From positions 21,140,671 to 21,204,670 of the forward strand of contig NC_133227.1 of assembly GCF_040436345.1 (NCBI RefSeq): DNA of 64,000 nucleotides. The letters run 5' to 3'. Below are positions 22,694 through 33,400 of this stretch, one piece after another. Every line of letters begins with the position of its first letter. Positions within the stretch are counted from its first letter, which is position 1. Source of the DNA: Pagrus major. Lineage: Eukaryota > Chordata > Actinopteri > Spariformes > Sparidae. Under the pieces are notes generated by a model that was not told the DNA's origin, ran no database searches, and saw only the letters and a list, made by a program, of their open reading frames with translations. A program made the position numbers and the translations under genes.

Positions 22694-24118
22694 TCACATA
22701 AAAGCGTCTGATATGATTCTCTGCCTGAAGCCGCCGTCCTCTCGCTCCTCGATGGGGTCGTCGCTCAGGGAGAAGAACCCCGGCCTCTGCTTGTGCCTCT
22801 TCTTGTGGCCGGTCATGTGGGGCTGGAACAGACGACTTATCGAATGCAGGCCCTTGGAGAGATCCGTGAAGAGGTCCAGCTCTTCCTTCTCCTGGCTCGG
22901 GCCCTGGTCCTGGCTCCGGGCCCTGTCCTGCACCTGCTGGGCTTTGGGTTCACCCAGCATCTCTCTCACCGTCACAGAAACACCTTTGTGCAGATAGTGG
23001 TAGGCCCTCTTCCCGCAGTTGTCCCTGATTCTTGGGTCGGCCCCCAACTCCCCCACCAGCATGGCCATGATGTACTCCTGGTCGTGCAGGGCGGCGATGT
23101 GCAAAGGAGTGTATCCGCCGTGTGTTTTTGCATTAATGTCAACGTCGACCCCTCCCTGTTTGGACAGGTCGATGATCTTCACGAGCATTTCGCTGTTGCC
23201 ACATTTGGCTGCCCAGTGCAGGGCGGTGAACCCTGACATGAAGTCCCTCTTCTCTGCCAGCTGGTTGTCTCTCAGCAGCAGGCCGTAAGCCTGGCTCCAG
23301 TGGCCGGAGGCGCACTTCACCAGCCACTCGTGCTCTGCCTGCTCCAGGGGAACCAATGAGGGGACTCTTGTGTCTTTGGGCTCCTCTGACGCCTTCTTCG
23401 CCGCCCTCCTCAGCTGGGGGGAGCCCACGCTGGGCTCCACCGACGGGGCTCTCCTCCTGCTCCTGTAGCCGTCCAGTATCGGGCTTTCGGGAGGGTCGCC
23501 TGGGTCCACTTTCAGCTTACGGGTCTCAACTCTGCTGGGCGCCATTCTCAAAGGCAAGGCGTAAGGTTTGCTCTGGGGCTTACTGACTGCATTGACTCTT
23601 GAGCAGCTATCTCCATTTTTGCCCTTCTGGATCTCAAAGTTCAGCGTTCTCTTAACTCTGAAGCTGTCTGTTAGCTTGCTCCTCTGCAGAGCCAGCTGTA
23701 TGGGAGACAGCAGCTCTGAAGGATTTTCACCACTTTCTCCATCAGCCTCAGAAACAGCTGATCTCTCCCCTCCAGCACCGTCACGATCACCGCTGCCCTC
23801 AGTCTCCTCTCTCCGCACAGGTGGGCGCTGCTGCTCACCTGTCGGCCGGATCTCTTCATTGTCGCTCTTTTCCGCAGCCTGGTGCCCGTCCAGTAAATGC
23901 TGATACATTTTCCTCACCACAACGTACCGGGCACCGTCCATTTCTTTCACGAAGGCGACGTTGTTGACGAAAGTCTTGAAAAGCTCCTTGTTCCGCTCTT
24001 TCTCCGCCGGATCCTCGCTGTCTATCAAACCTTTGAACTTCAGCACCAAGTCGGACTTCTTCACTTTGCCCCCCTCCGTTATCAGCAGAAATAGGATGGA
24101 TTCCTGCGTTAAAGCCAT
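22694..24118 (-). CDS. sowaha: Sosondowah ankyrin repeat family member A (SOWAHA), single exon
   Basis: 474 residues from ATG at 24118 to the stop at 22694-22696, no intron. The start is chosen because SOWAH homology begins at MALTQESILFLL and the context (ACGATGG) has A at -3 and G at +4. Residues about 1-85 form the N-terminal SOWAH domain, thought to be winged-helix-like: GGKVKKSDLVLKFKGLID, then FVNNVAFVKEMDGARYVVVR. Residues about 90-290 are a disordered, charged linker. Two ankyrin repeats follow: FTALHWAAKCGNSEM (about 296-325) and HGGYTPLHIAALHDQE (about 331-365), then YHYLHKG. Known: vertebrate SOWAHA is intronless and related to Drosophila sosondowah; its biochemical role is little known. 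It is convergent with shroom1 and divergent from septin8, as in human. Other SOWAH members (B, C, D) are less likely given the synteny. Confidence 0.95.
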   Translation of the reverse strand: MALTQESILFLLITEGGKVKKSDLVLKFKGLIDSEDPAEKERNKELFKTFVNNVAFVKEMDGARYVVVRKMYQHLLDGHQAAEKSDNEEIRPTGEQQRPPVRREETEGSGDRDGAGGERSAVSEADGESGENPSELLSPIQLALQRSKLTDSFRVKRTLNFEIQKGKNGDSCSRVNAVSKPQSKPYALPLRMAPSRVETRKLKVDPGDPPESPILDGYRSRRRAPSVEPSVGSPQLRRAAKKASEEPKDTRVPSLVPLEQAEHEWLVKCASGHWSQAYGLLLRDNQLAEKRDFMSGFTALHWAAKCGNSEMLVKIIDLSKQGGVDVDINAKTHGGYTPLHIAALHDQEYIMAMLVGELGADPRIRDNCGKRAYHYLHKGVSVTVREMLGEPKAQQVQDRARSQDQGPSQEKEELDLFTDLSKGLHSISRLFQPHMTGHKKRHKQRPGFFSLSDDPIEEREDGGFRQRIISDAFM

Positions 24119-24436
24119 CGTGAAAGGTTTTAAAGGTGAAACCCTGTACCCTGTCTGACCTCCGTCCCGGTGACAGCAGAGCGCAGTGGGCTTCACCTGG
24201 CCGCGCGCTCCCTTCTCTCCTCCCTCCTCACCTGGAGGAGGCTCTTTCCGGGGAAAGTGCAGACGTGGATACGATTTGAATAATATATGCAGATGTTTCC
24301 CTGCAAGGCAAAGTGCCAACCTGAAACCAACAAGGCAGCAGGTTGTCTGTGTCTTATTTTCTCTTCCCTGTGAAAGTAAAGACTTGAAATGAGTCATTCT
24401 GGGTCTGTTTTTCTTTTTAAAAGAAAACAAAATGGA
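24119..24436 (-). promoter_or_regulatory. sowaha: sowaha 5' UTR and probable promoter
   Basis: GC-rich sequence next to the start codon with CACCTG E-boxes at about 24195 and 24230. A TATA-like ATATATTA (minus strand, 24281-24290) lies about 165 bp upstream of the ATG. The coding frame stays open upstream to an ATG at 24430, but that extension lacks SOWAH-like sequence, so I treat it as untranslated. The start site is not determined. Confidence 0.35.
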
Positions 24437-25330
24437 ATTAAAGGTGCAATATGTAAGAATTGGCCATAGTCAAAACAAATAGGAGGCAGCAAATCACCAT
24501 AGGAACTGCCAGTGTTTGTGGTTACAGTAATATATTACTTTTAGCAGTAACGGAGTAATATAACACGTTACTAATAATATTTCAGTAATGTATTACTACA
24601 GTTATGTAACCTCACGCGTTACAATCTGCGTTACTGACCGAAGTGAAGCGTATTGTACCGTATTAATACAGGCTACGCGTGTGTTTAATATAGCCGAGCC
24701 TATAAGTTGTTTGTTCAGTCTCTGTGTGACTGAAATTAGCTGTATTTCATGGCCTAACGAGGAAGCCAAATCCTACGAGCGCACTTTAATTTACATTCTT
24801 GAGTCACATACGTCCATGCGTTCCTTGTTTTGTGAACCTTAATAAAAAGGCATAGAAAAAGAGAGTTTTGTCTTGTCATGCCATTATAGGCTACATTATA
24901 GAAGGCATAAGTGTATTGTGTTTCATATGACTGAGCCTACAATTAAAAATATTTATTCCTATCTCATAATATATCAGACTTTGATCCTTTGTCTGCCTAC
25001 TCATCCAATTTGTTTATTTAAAAAGTTTTGTTGTTTATTTAATAATTAATGTATTACTCTATGCAGACAGTAATATTGTAATGTGATATATTACTTTAAA
25101 ATGAGGGTAACTAGTAATATGTAATATATTGCATTTTGAAAGTAACTTGCCCAACACTGGTAACAGCTATCTGAGCTCAGGGACCAGGGAAGTACAGGAG
25201 CTTTGGACCGGAACAGGCTGGGGCTATCTGGTTAGCGTGCTAACTTTAGTAGGTATCTCTACAACACAACAATAGTGTGGTGCAGTTTGTAGTCCTAAAA
25301 CCTGGAAATCAGCACGTCTGGTTCCCTCAT
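24437..25330. repeat. Dispersed repeat interrupted by a hAT-like insertion
   Basis: The outer parts (24437-24509 and about 25168-25330) read as one old repeat: GGTGCAATATGTAAGAATTG on the left, and GAACAGGCTGGGGCTATCTG with GGTTAGCGTGCTAAC on the right. I recognise such words from other fish genomes. The element at 24510-25159 splits it, which makes the outer repeat the older one. Confidence 0.5.
24510..25159. mobile_element. Non-autonomous hAT-like DNA transposon
   Basis: Starts CAGTGTTTG and ends CAACACTG, the inverted terminal form typical of many hAT elements. Subterminal runs of TAATATATTACT and GTAATATATTGC are also inverted. It is flanked by GGAACTGC (24502-24509) and GTAACAGC (25160-25167), which agree at 6 of 8 positions, as expected of an aged 8-bp hAT target duplication. 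The 650-bp length and absence of a transposase frame mark it as non-autonomous. Confidence 0.7.
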
Positions 25331-25786
25331 ATCAAAGTCTATTTTATTTATTTTTTTTTATTGATTTTTGCTTATATGCCTGAAATAGGGTCTGTGGTTA
25401 CTACAGCCTTAATATATTTACAAATCAAATAAAAAAAATGTAAAAAATGTCTTTGTATGTAAGATTTCATGTCAGAAAGACACCAGTGGAGCCAAGTGTT
25501 TCAGGGGCCTCACTGGTTATTGTACAAACACACAAATGTATATCTTTATTCACTGATCTGTGTGAAACTGGATCATATTTATGGAGACAATGTTTTCTGG
25601 TTTTCCCTCAAATGTCCTTCGGCTGCTTCACCCGAACCCTCGCTGATTTATGGAGTTTCCTGATGAACAGAAAGAAATAAATGTTTGTTCGGCCAATCAC
25701 TAAATAAACTAGTACATGTCCCCAGGGTACCTACAGTAGGCTGCAGCCTGCAGGTTTAAACAGTACAATATACAGATGCACTGGTT

Positions 25787-26440
25787 TTCAGTGGTGGGTT
25801 TATTTATACAAGCACTACTCAATTACAGATGTGAGGTACGAAGTATTTTTAATGCAACTTTCTACTGCTGTTTCACTTCATCTCAGTGGCAAATATTCTA
25901 TTTTTTACTCCACTCCATTTGTCTGACAACTTTAGTAACTAGTTACTTTAGACATTACAGTTGTTCATACCCCTCCTGTCCGGTGAAGCCATGCGTATCT
26001 CCAAATGCAGTGATTATGAATTTAATGTCACTCTGATAAACTGAAGGATCAAATGTTCCTTTAGGGTTTTAAAAACGTCTAAATAAAGCAACTAACTTGA
26101 CTTTATGGAGACATGTGGTTGTCTCAGGACAGTAATGCTACAAACATATGATAATCTTATACAATATGATGTATTTCTGTAGATCAAACTATGCAACAGT
26201 ATATAAATTTGTAAAATTAGCTCAATCTGAAGCATCTACAGCAGTAAAATACAACATACACATTAATGCAGCCGTAATAATAACCCAAATATATAATTTT
26301 ACTGCAGAATGAGTCCTTTTACTTTGTATAATTTAAGTAAATGTTGCTGATACTTATTTAGTTGTACTTGTAGTGGAGTATTTTCACAGTGTGGTAAGCT
26401 ATTAATACTTTTACTCAAGTAAAGGATCTAAATACTTCTT
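25787..26440. repeat. Dispersed DNA-element-like repeat
   Basis: Starts near CAGTGGTGGGTTTATTTATA and ends TACTTTTACTCAAGTAAAGG; the interior carries GGCAAATATTCTATTTTTTACTCC and other phrases I know from the teleost CAGTGGTGGAAAGTAAC repeat. A related fragment is at about 34925-35130 in septin8 intron 1. No coding capacity. Confidence 0.6.
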
Positions 26441-26899
26441 TCTCTGCAAGTTTTCTAATTGGGGTAACGATATCGGATGTCTTGCTCTGATTGGCTGAGT
26501 CACACTCTAGTAAACTCAATCAGTGACCTCATTTTAATTCATTTAAATATTAATGTCCTTTCTTGAAACAGTTTGGCTACAAGTGACAATCAGGTATTTG
26601 ATCATCTCCACCACTGACACACATATTTCTGTCGTTCTGCGGGGCTGCTGGCTGGCTCCTGTCCTGGCTTGCAGAGCGTGCAGCATGACATTCCTGTGCT
26701 GAATGGGAGTTTCTCTCATGCATCCACGGCGGCTCCCTGAGAAGTGGCCATGTTGGAGAGTATATGTCCCGACCAAAGATGCAACGCGAACGCCAAGATA
26801 GTTCACATCGCGGTTTAACGTACGTGTATGTGCTGACTGGAAACGCTTGGAGGCGACTTTTAACTGCTCCAAAATCAGAACGTATAAACATTTGTTCGT

Positions 26900-27379
26900 A
26901 AAGGAGTCTTTATAATTCATTAAAACAAAAAGCAAGTTAAAGGTTTTGTGGGTTGATGAAATTGATGTGTTCCGCGTTTTTGCGCATGCGCAAAAGGCGA
27001 GTCTCTACCAAACTCACGTTAGCTCCTTTTGCCGACTTCTTCTTCTGCTACCCAGCGCAACACAGCTTAGCTAAATCAAGCGAGCCCCATTTCCCTCTCA
27101 TTGACTCCCAGAAAAAGTCAAAACGATTGAAAACAAACGCTTTATCCCGCCTGAGCGAAACAGAAGCGACGCAGCGGGGAGTCATCTCGTCGCCTAGGCT
27201 ACTAGCCTCCCCGCCTGGTTAGCAGCTCCTCTCCGTCTTGCGTCGCCCTCTTCGTCTCTCTGTCAGCCGCGGCTCTCTCAGTAGTCCAGTTAGCAGGCTA
27301 GTACGGAGAGACGAGGGCTGCTCCCTTTCGCCCCTGCTCAGTCTGCCCAGCACACCAACAACACCACACATCCCGCACC
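26900..27379 (+). promoter_or_regulatory. septin8: septin8 CpG-rich promoter and 5' UTR
   Basis: CpG dinucleotides become frequent from about 26970 to 27430 against an AT-rich background. A perfect NRF1 palindrome, TGCGCATGCGCA, lies at 26981-26992. There is no TATA box. The 5' UTR is probably the last 100-200 bp before the ATG at 27380. Known: NRF1 sites are typical of TATA-less CpG-island promoters of broadly expressed genes. Confidence 0.55.
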
Positions 27380-27409
27380 ATGGCTGCCACGGACGTTGAC
27401 GTGTTTTCG
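27380..27409 (+). other. septin8: septin8 coding exon 1 (10 codons)
   Basis: ATG in a strong context (CACCATGG), encoding [10 protein letters not shown], then donor TCG|gtaagt in phase 0. Too short to show as an open frame; supported by the CpG-rich promoter, the start context and similarity to the known septin 8 N-terminus MAATD. Confidence 0.85.
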
Positions 27410-30400
27410 GTAAGTAAAAGCCACGGCGCTCCTTGTTTTTCCCCGTTGTCTCACACCACCTTTTTTTTTGTTTTTTTTTTGTCGTAACTGGGAACCTTTC
27501 AGGGGACGCTCGGTTGTGATTAGTAAAAGTGTGTGTGTGTGTTAGCTGGGTATGAAGCTAAGCCTCCCCCGCTTTTGAAGCCTGTGCTCAGCCGAGATGG
27601 TGGAAGTAATTTTCTGTGATGGGGACTAAAAGGAAAAATTAAGATGACGCTGCTAATTTTGGGACTATTTTAACGTCGTGACTTGTAACGTTTGTTTCTG
27701 ACGTCCCCCCCCCCCTCGTGTATGCGTTGCTAGCCATATGGGTGTAACGTATGGCACCTTTCAGCTGAAGTGGCTGTCATATTCCTGTTTTTTTTTAACA
27801 CTAGCTAGCAGATTAAAAAAAAATGCTTTAAAGTAAGATACCCACTCTTGTGCATCACTCGAGGGTGTGTTACTTGCAGCTGTGTTGTGCAAAACTGTCT
27901 TTCTGTGGCTGGCTACTACCTCTAGATAGCCCCAACAAAGTGTTGACATGTGGTTTCATTTTAACTTCCGGTACAGGACTGTAAAATTAAACCTGTGGTT
28001 CACTTTCTCGGCTCGTAATGTGATGTTTACACATAAGGCCATGTCAGTGTGACCAGACAGTTGCTCACTAAACAAGGTTCGCCTACACTGCTTTATGGCC
28101 TGTGTTTCTGTGCACAGCTAAGGGGAATTAAAATAGGCTTTACTGGCATGGAAAACAAGATGTATACATTGCCAAAGCATGTGTGAAATATATATAAAAA
28201 AACAAGTATGGGATGGAAATAGACCAGCAGCAGGTTTACTGTTTTACTGTCCTCTCTGTGAGGACGCAAGGGATGCACCCTTTTTTTTTTACAGACAGTG
28301 TCCTTCATTTACGGTGATTTCTTTTGGTTGGATGATTATGAAAAACTTGAGTTGTGCTTCGGGAAGGGGGCCTTTTTTGTAGCAGATTTTCTTTGGGAGG
28401 GAAGGCAAAGATATTTTGTTCAAGACGGAGCTGCAAAATAACTTGAATGAAACGTGATGAGTTGTTTGACCGCTGCAACTGTACTTGTGGTGTCTCGTAA
28501 ACCCAGCAGTTTGTGTTTGGGCAGTTTGTGTGCATGACACAAGAAGAAAATCAATCAATGGACATATACAGATAAGTAAAAAAAGACTTAAAGAAAAATA
28601 GCAATGTAGTCTTGCAGTTAAAAATACAACAAAACATATTAAGAATAGTACAAACATGGGCGTACAGCACTTTTGCTTTACAGTAGCAGGTTAGGCAATA
28701 TATCCTGCATAATTTTCATACTGACAAGCCCTGTCAGTCAGGCATGACCTGAAGGTACAGTGTGGTGATGCAATGCCAGTTTAAGAAAATACCATAAATA
28801 TCCAGTAGGATAGTCAGCTCTCAAGAATTTTGAAAACAAAGCACGAGTGTAATGGAAAACCAATATTATGGTGACGAGGCGAACTCGCAGGAGGGGATTT
28901 GAAAAGGGTGATTAACTTTTTGGCAGATGCTTGAAGAGATCCTCGTGGCGGTGGTGAATTGGACAGTAAGCAGCACTGAGATGCGGGGATAAAGAGATTA
29001 AGAACACACTCCGGGGGCCACTCCTACTACCACTTATTAACACATGTCTGCAAATAAAGGAAAGGATCCAAAAAAGAGGGTGCTAGGATAGTGCGCACTT
29101 GACATTTTCAAAGCTAGGAAGGGGTCCAAGAGGGGGTGCAGGTCGTAGGCGATATTGCTTACTTGTGTTCTTTTTAAATGTCTCTTTCGGAATACAGAAA
29201 AAGAGAATTGGTTAATGAGAAAAAAATGCTGAGATCACAGTGAAACTCGTTGAATGACAGTGTTAGCAGCTGCACAGTTAGTTGTCTGACTGGCTTGCCG
29301 ACTTCCTGTCCAACTTTGGGAACTAAGTGACACCATATTGAACAAACAGACCGTTTGTTTAAAGGGCACGCTGTTAATTATGTGCAGCTATTGATGAGGA
29401 TGTGCGCTTGGTTGTATTGTTGGTCCACATCAATCCCATGTTGCTTTGGGTTAACTTTCTAGGCCAGAGCCACATGTGGTGATCAATTGTGCCAACTTCC
29501 CATGTATTGTTTTCCCTCATTGATTGCATGAGAGTGTGTAGCATATATAAGAGGATGTAGTATATTTAAATGCTTATGTAATGAAATGCCCTGTAACATA
29601 CTTAGCATGTACAGTGCTTACTGACCCCGAAGAATATTGTCTCTCCCGTGAGGCCTGCATGCATAAAATGAAATTAGCTTCACAAAGTGCTTAAAGGCAG
29701 GAGACAAGGAGTGAGGAATTATGGGGAAGTTTGTGCTTAACTGAAGCATTGCATGTTTGTGCAGAGAGTGATGTTAACCCTCAGACTGCCTGACCTTCCT
29801 GTATTTATTTGTTTTTTTCCTACCATTTTTAGCAGTAAAGCTTCAAGTGCCATAAATCAGTTGTTTCAAGAGAACCTGACGTCTCAGTCTAGCGCCAGTG
29901 CCAATTTTACATGTGATTCGTCTGCTCACGAAGCCCCTGAATGCCCCAACAAGACATGTGTGATGCCAATAAAACACTAAGAAACACTGCTTTACATGAG
30001 TTTTTAAACCATGTGGGTAGCATTAGCGGTTCAAAAGTTATTAAAAATGTTATAATAATATCTATTTTTAGCTGCCACTGACTGTCTAGGTCTTTGAGGG
30101 TTAACTTGTGAATACATTATCTATGTATGTGCTCTTGTTTAGTCTATATTTGTTCATTTTAAACACATTCTAGCACTAAAAACACCTTCTTTCTAACCTT
30201 AGACAGTGCCTTTTCCGTGTTGTTCAGCTGTATGTTGCTTGGGTCAGATTGCAGGTGGAGTACATTGACTGTTGTGTGTCATCAGTGATGTGCGCTGTAT
30301 ATAGAACATACAGGCCAGAACTGCCTCGAGGCTAGCTTGTCAAATCCGGCGTTGTAGATAAATTGACAGCTGAGCTGCTGTTTCTGTGGTGATGAGTCAA

Positions 30401-33400
30401 TGTCCATCTATAGAATAGGTCAGGACTTCTCAATTAAGATTAAAATAGCTTTCCTAATAATGTTGGCAAAAGCTGAATGAATCTTTTGAGGCAGTAGTGT
30501 TTATTTATGATGTTGTAACATCCAGCATACTTTCTGTTTGAATGAAGGGAGGAAAGTTTGATTGTAGACCCAGTAAACCCGTCAGCAGTCATTAGTTTAG
30601 TAGAAAGTTTGTCTCCGTAGCTCACAGTACCCTGATTCTCATGCTTATTTTCTGTGTTGTTTTGTCAGTATGAGCAGTAAAAAGGCTGCATGTAGTCACA
30701 TTTTTTCACTTCTGATTTGGATTCTGACCCACGCAACTTGCACGAGGCATGCATGCGAATGCTCGAATCAAGTCAATCTTGGCTCAGTCAGCCAAAACTT
30801 GGCTAGGACAGCTCTAGCAGGGAGGACAACAAGAGGAGAAGACAACAAGAAGAAAGTCAAAGAAAGGGATGGTCATTAATCTGGCAGTTTGTACTTTAGA
30901 GCAGAGTCAGTCGTCTGTGATGTCTGTACATGTTGATGAGAAAGGTTACTGTTTTCTCACATCGAAACTGCATGAATGTGTGAACAGTGTGAGAAATCAT
31001 TCTAGTTATTTTCTCTGATTAATTAGTCCTATAAAAAACAAAATGAAAACAGGATTTAATGCATCTGAAAAAGTCACAAAATACAACATTTAATTCCCAG
31101 ATTGTACATGTCAGTTTTCAGTCCGTATACCCCTTTCACACTTGACATAAAACCTGCTAACATCCACTAACATCTGGCTTTGTCTTCAGTGGGAAGGGGT
31201 ACAATTGACATTTATCCCAGGTCAAATGACTATGTAGTAGTCACAGGCATATACAGGCTCCAGCTCCGATTGGCAGTGATGTAAACATGACACCCAAGTG
31301 GACACGATGATTTTCTTCCCTTTTCTAGCATGATTGAAATTTAAGGACTTTGGCATGCAAAAAGTTTTTCATCTGTCTCCGTGCAAGCAGCGCTGAAAAA
31401 TCGTTCAATCTGGGTTGAGTTTGAAAGTAAGAAAGTAACCACATTTTCACCGTCCTCCATAATGCTTTCTGCTGTTCCCTGTTTTCTGGAGCATTCAACA
31501 GAAAAAACAAAAAGGCAAACTCATCTAAGTACTTTCTACTGGGATCCTCATTTCAAAAGTGTTCAGTCTGTGATTGAATCAAGTTTCGCCTCACTGATAA
31601 CATTCATAACTCGTCTAGATCTTGAAACGAGAATGCTTTTAATCTGACTTTGCTCGTGTCAGAGCTCTTGACATTCATGTGTGAGAGAAAAGCTCACGTG
31701 ATCCAGAAAAGTTTAATCTCTAAACCATGAAGAAAAAACAAAGAACATAACTGACAGAAGTAGAAAAATGATTTCTTTAGGGTCAGACATTTACTTCCTC
31801 AGGTCAGTCATAGTAAGGAAACTAGATTTTTGAAAAGCCCCTGGAAAGATATGTGAGCTGTGCATCTGTCTCATAAAATGGTTCCTGTCTCCTCTCCCAT
31901 CTGTCTCACTCATGTTTTTTGTCTTTCCTGTTGGGCATAGATGAAGCCAAGCAGTGATGTGGTCATGCAGTTGTTGTGCATGACTGTAAGACTAGAGAGA
32001 GAGAGAGAGCTCATTTGATCTGATAACAAAGACAAGTTTTTATCTCTGTGTTTGTGGATTCCTGATGGCACAGACATTATCATCCAAATCTTAACCATCC
32101 ACATTTTTACATTACAACATCACTGCTAGCACAAGTAGCAGCAGGAGAGCGTCTATGGCAGCACACAAGGGTAAAACCTCTAGGTGTGGTTAGGCATTAT
32201 CGCAAAAACATCTTAGCCAAGTCCTGTTTGATCACATAGGATGAGATGTACAATCCTTTGTGCTCTAATTCATAATGAGCATTAAAAACCTTTCAGATCT
32301 CAAAAGCATGATGCACCAGTACGTGATTAAAATTTAAAGGACACCACCAGACATCTTCATAACTGTACGTGACCGCCACTGGACAGGAAGCACCAGCCAG
32401 CTCATCTGAAGAGTACTGAATGTGCGTGTGGGTTTGTCATTGAGGTTATGGTGTGGTCTCCTCCTCTCACAGATACGAAGTTGAATTAGGCCCATAGTGT
32501 CTCCAGAAGCCACCAAACAGATATCCACTCTCAACACTAAATGAAGTGTATGCTGCTTGCAGTGAATACACGTCAACAGCTACACACTTTTGTCAACCAA
32601 CCACAAGAGGCTAATGGGATGACTCATCCTTCACTCAAGCCAACTGAGTAGAAGTGATTTTTGGTCATGAAATAGTAAGTATTCATATTTTGTACTCCAG
32701 CCCAGAGGTCCTTTGACACTCGCATTTTTATATAAGTCTCTGTTTAAGTGCAGTATTAGTCTAGGATACAAACATGTCTCAAAACGCTACAGATCTATGG
32801 TTATTGGCATACCACAGATATATTTGTATTGACATGTATGTTGTCCGATACGTGCCGATGAGAATATAGAATACCTGGCCTCTTTCAGATTTAATGTGAA
32901 AACAAAAAAAATTAGGGAAACCAGTTCTACACAAAGAGCACCGTTTGTTGTTGTAAATATTTGAAGCCTTTTCAGTGTATTTCCCCCCACGCACATAAGC
33001 ATCAGCTGCAGCGGCATGCGTCTCAGTCTGTCAGGTCGCTGCTGTCTGTCAGGTGGAGGCTCACTGAGGCAGACACGAACTGCAAACACAAGTCAGACAC
33101 GAGTCAGGTGGGAGAGAAGGCCAGAAGGCGAGAGAGAGTCTGAAGAGTGGATAGAAAGACAGCAGCAGGGGGGTCTGCAGTGGGACAGAATGACTGATAG
33201 GAGGATTTCAGGTCAGACTAGGACTGTTCAACAAAAATGTTTCTGTGGAGGGATGGCTGCTTAAAACAGGTCTTGTTTTTGCCCTCAGGTTGTGTCAGGT
33301 TGGATCTGCGTCACATATGTACTTATCCTTTCGGAAAGTAGATATCACAGCTGATGTCTTTCTTGGCTGCTGACAGATTTTTCGCTAATTTTTGTGATAT

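Noticed and set aside
22793..23236. 147-codon plus-strand open frame over sowaha
   Set aside because: Antisense shadow of the ankyrin-repeat coding sequence, which is clearly on the minus strand.
24119..24430. Possible 104-residue N-terminal extension of sowaha
   Set aside because: The frame is open to an ATG at 24430, but the sequence has no SOWAH similarity, and the ATG at 24118 has the better context and matches the family N-terminus.
26543..26935. 130-codon minus-strand open frame upstream of septin8, possible divergent gene
   Set aside because: No known domain, no start context or splice signals, and the DNA resembles dispersed repeat sequence. A divergent non-coding transcript is possible but not supported.
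32961..33264. Possible alternative first exon of septin8 in intron 1
   Set aside because: GC-richer, with overlapping short open frames, but no frame joins exon 2 with septin-like sequence and no promoter motif stands out.
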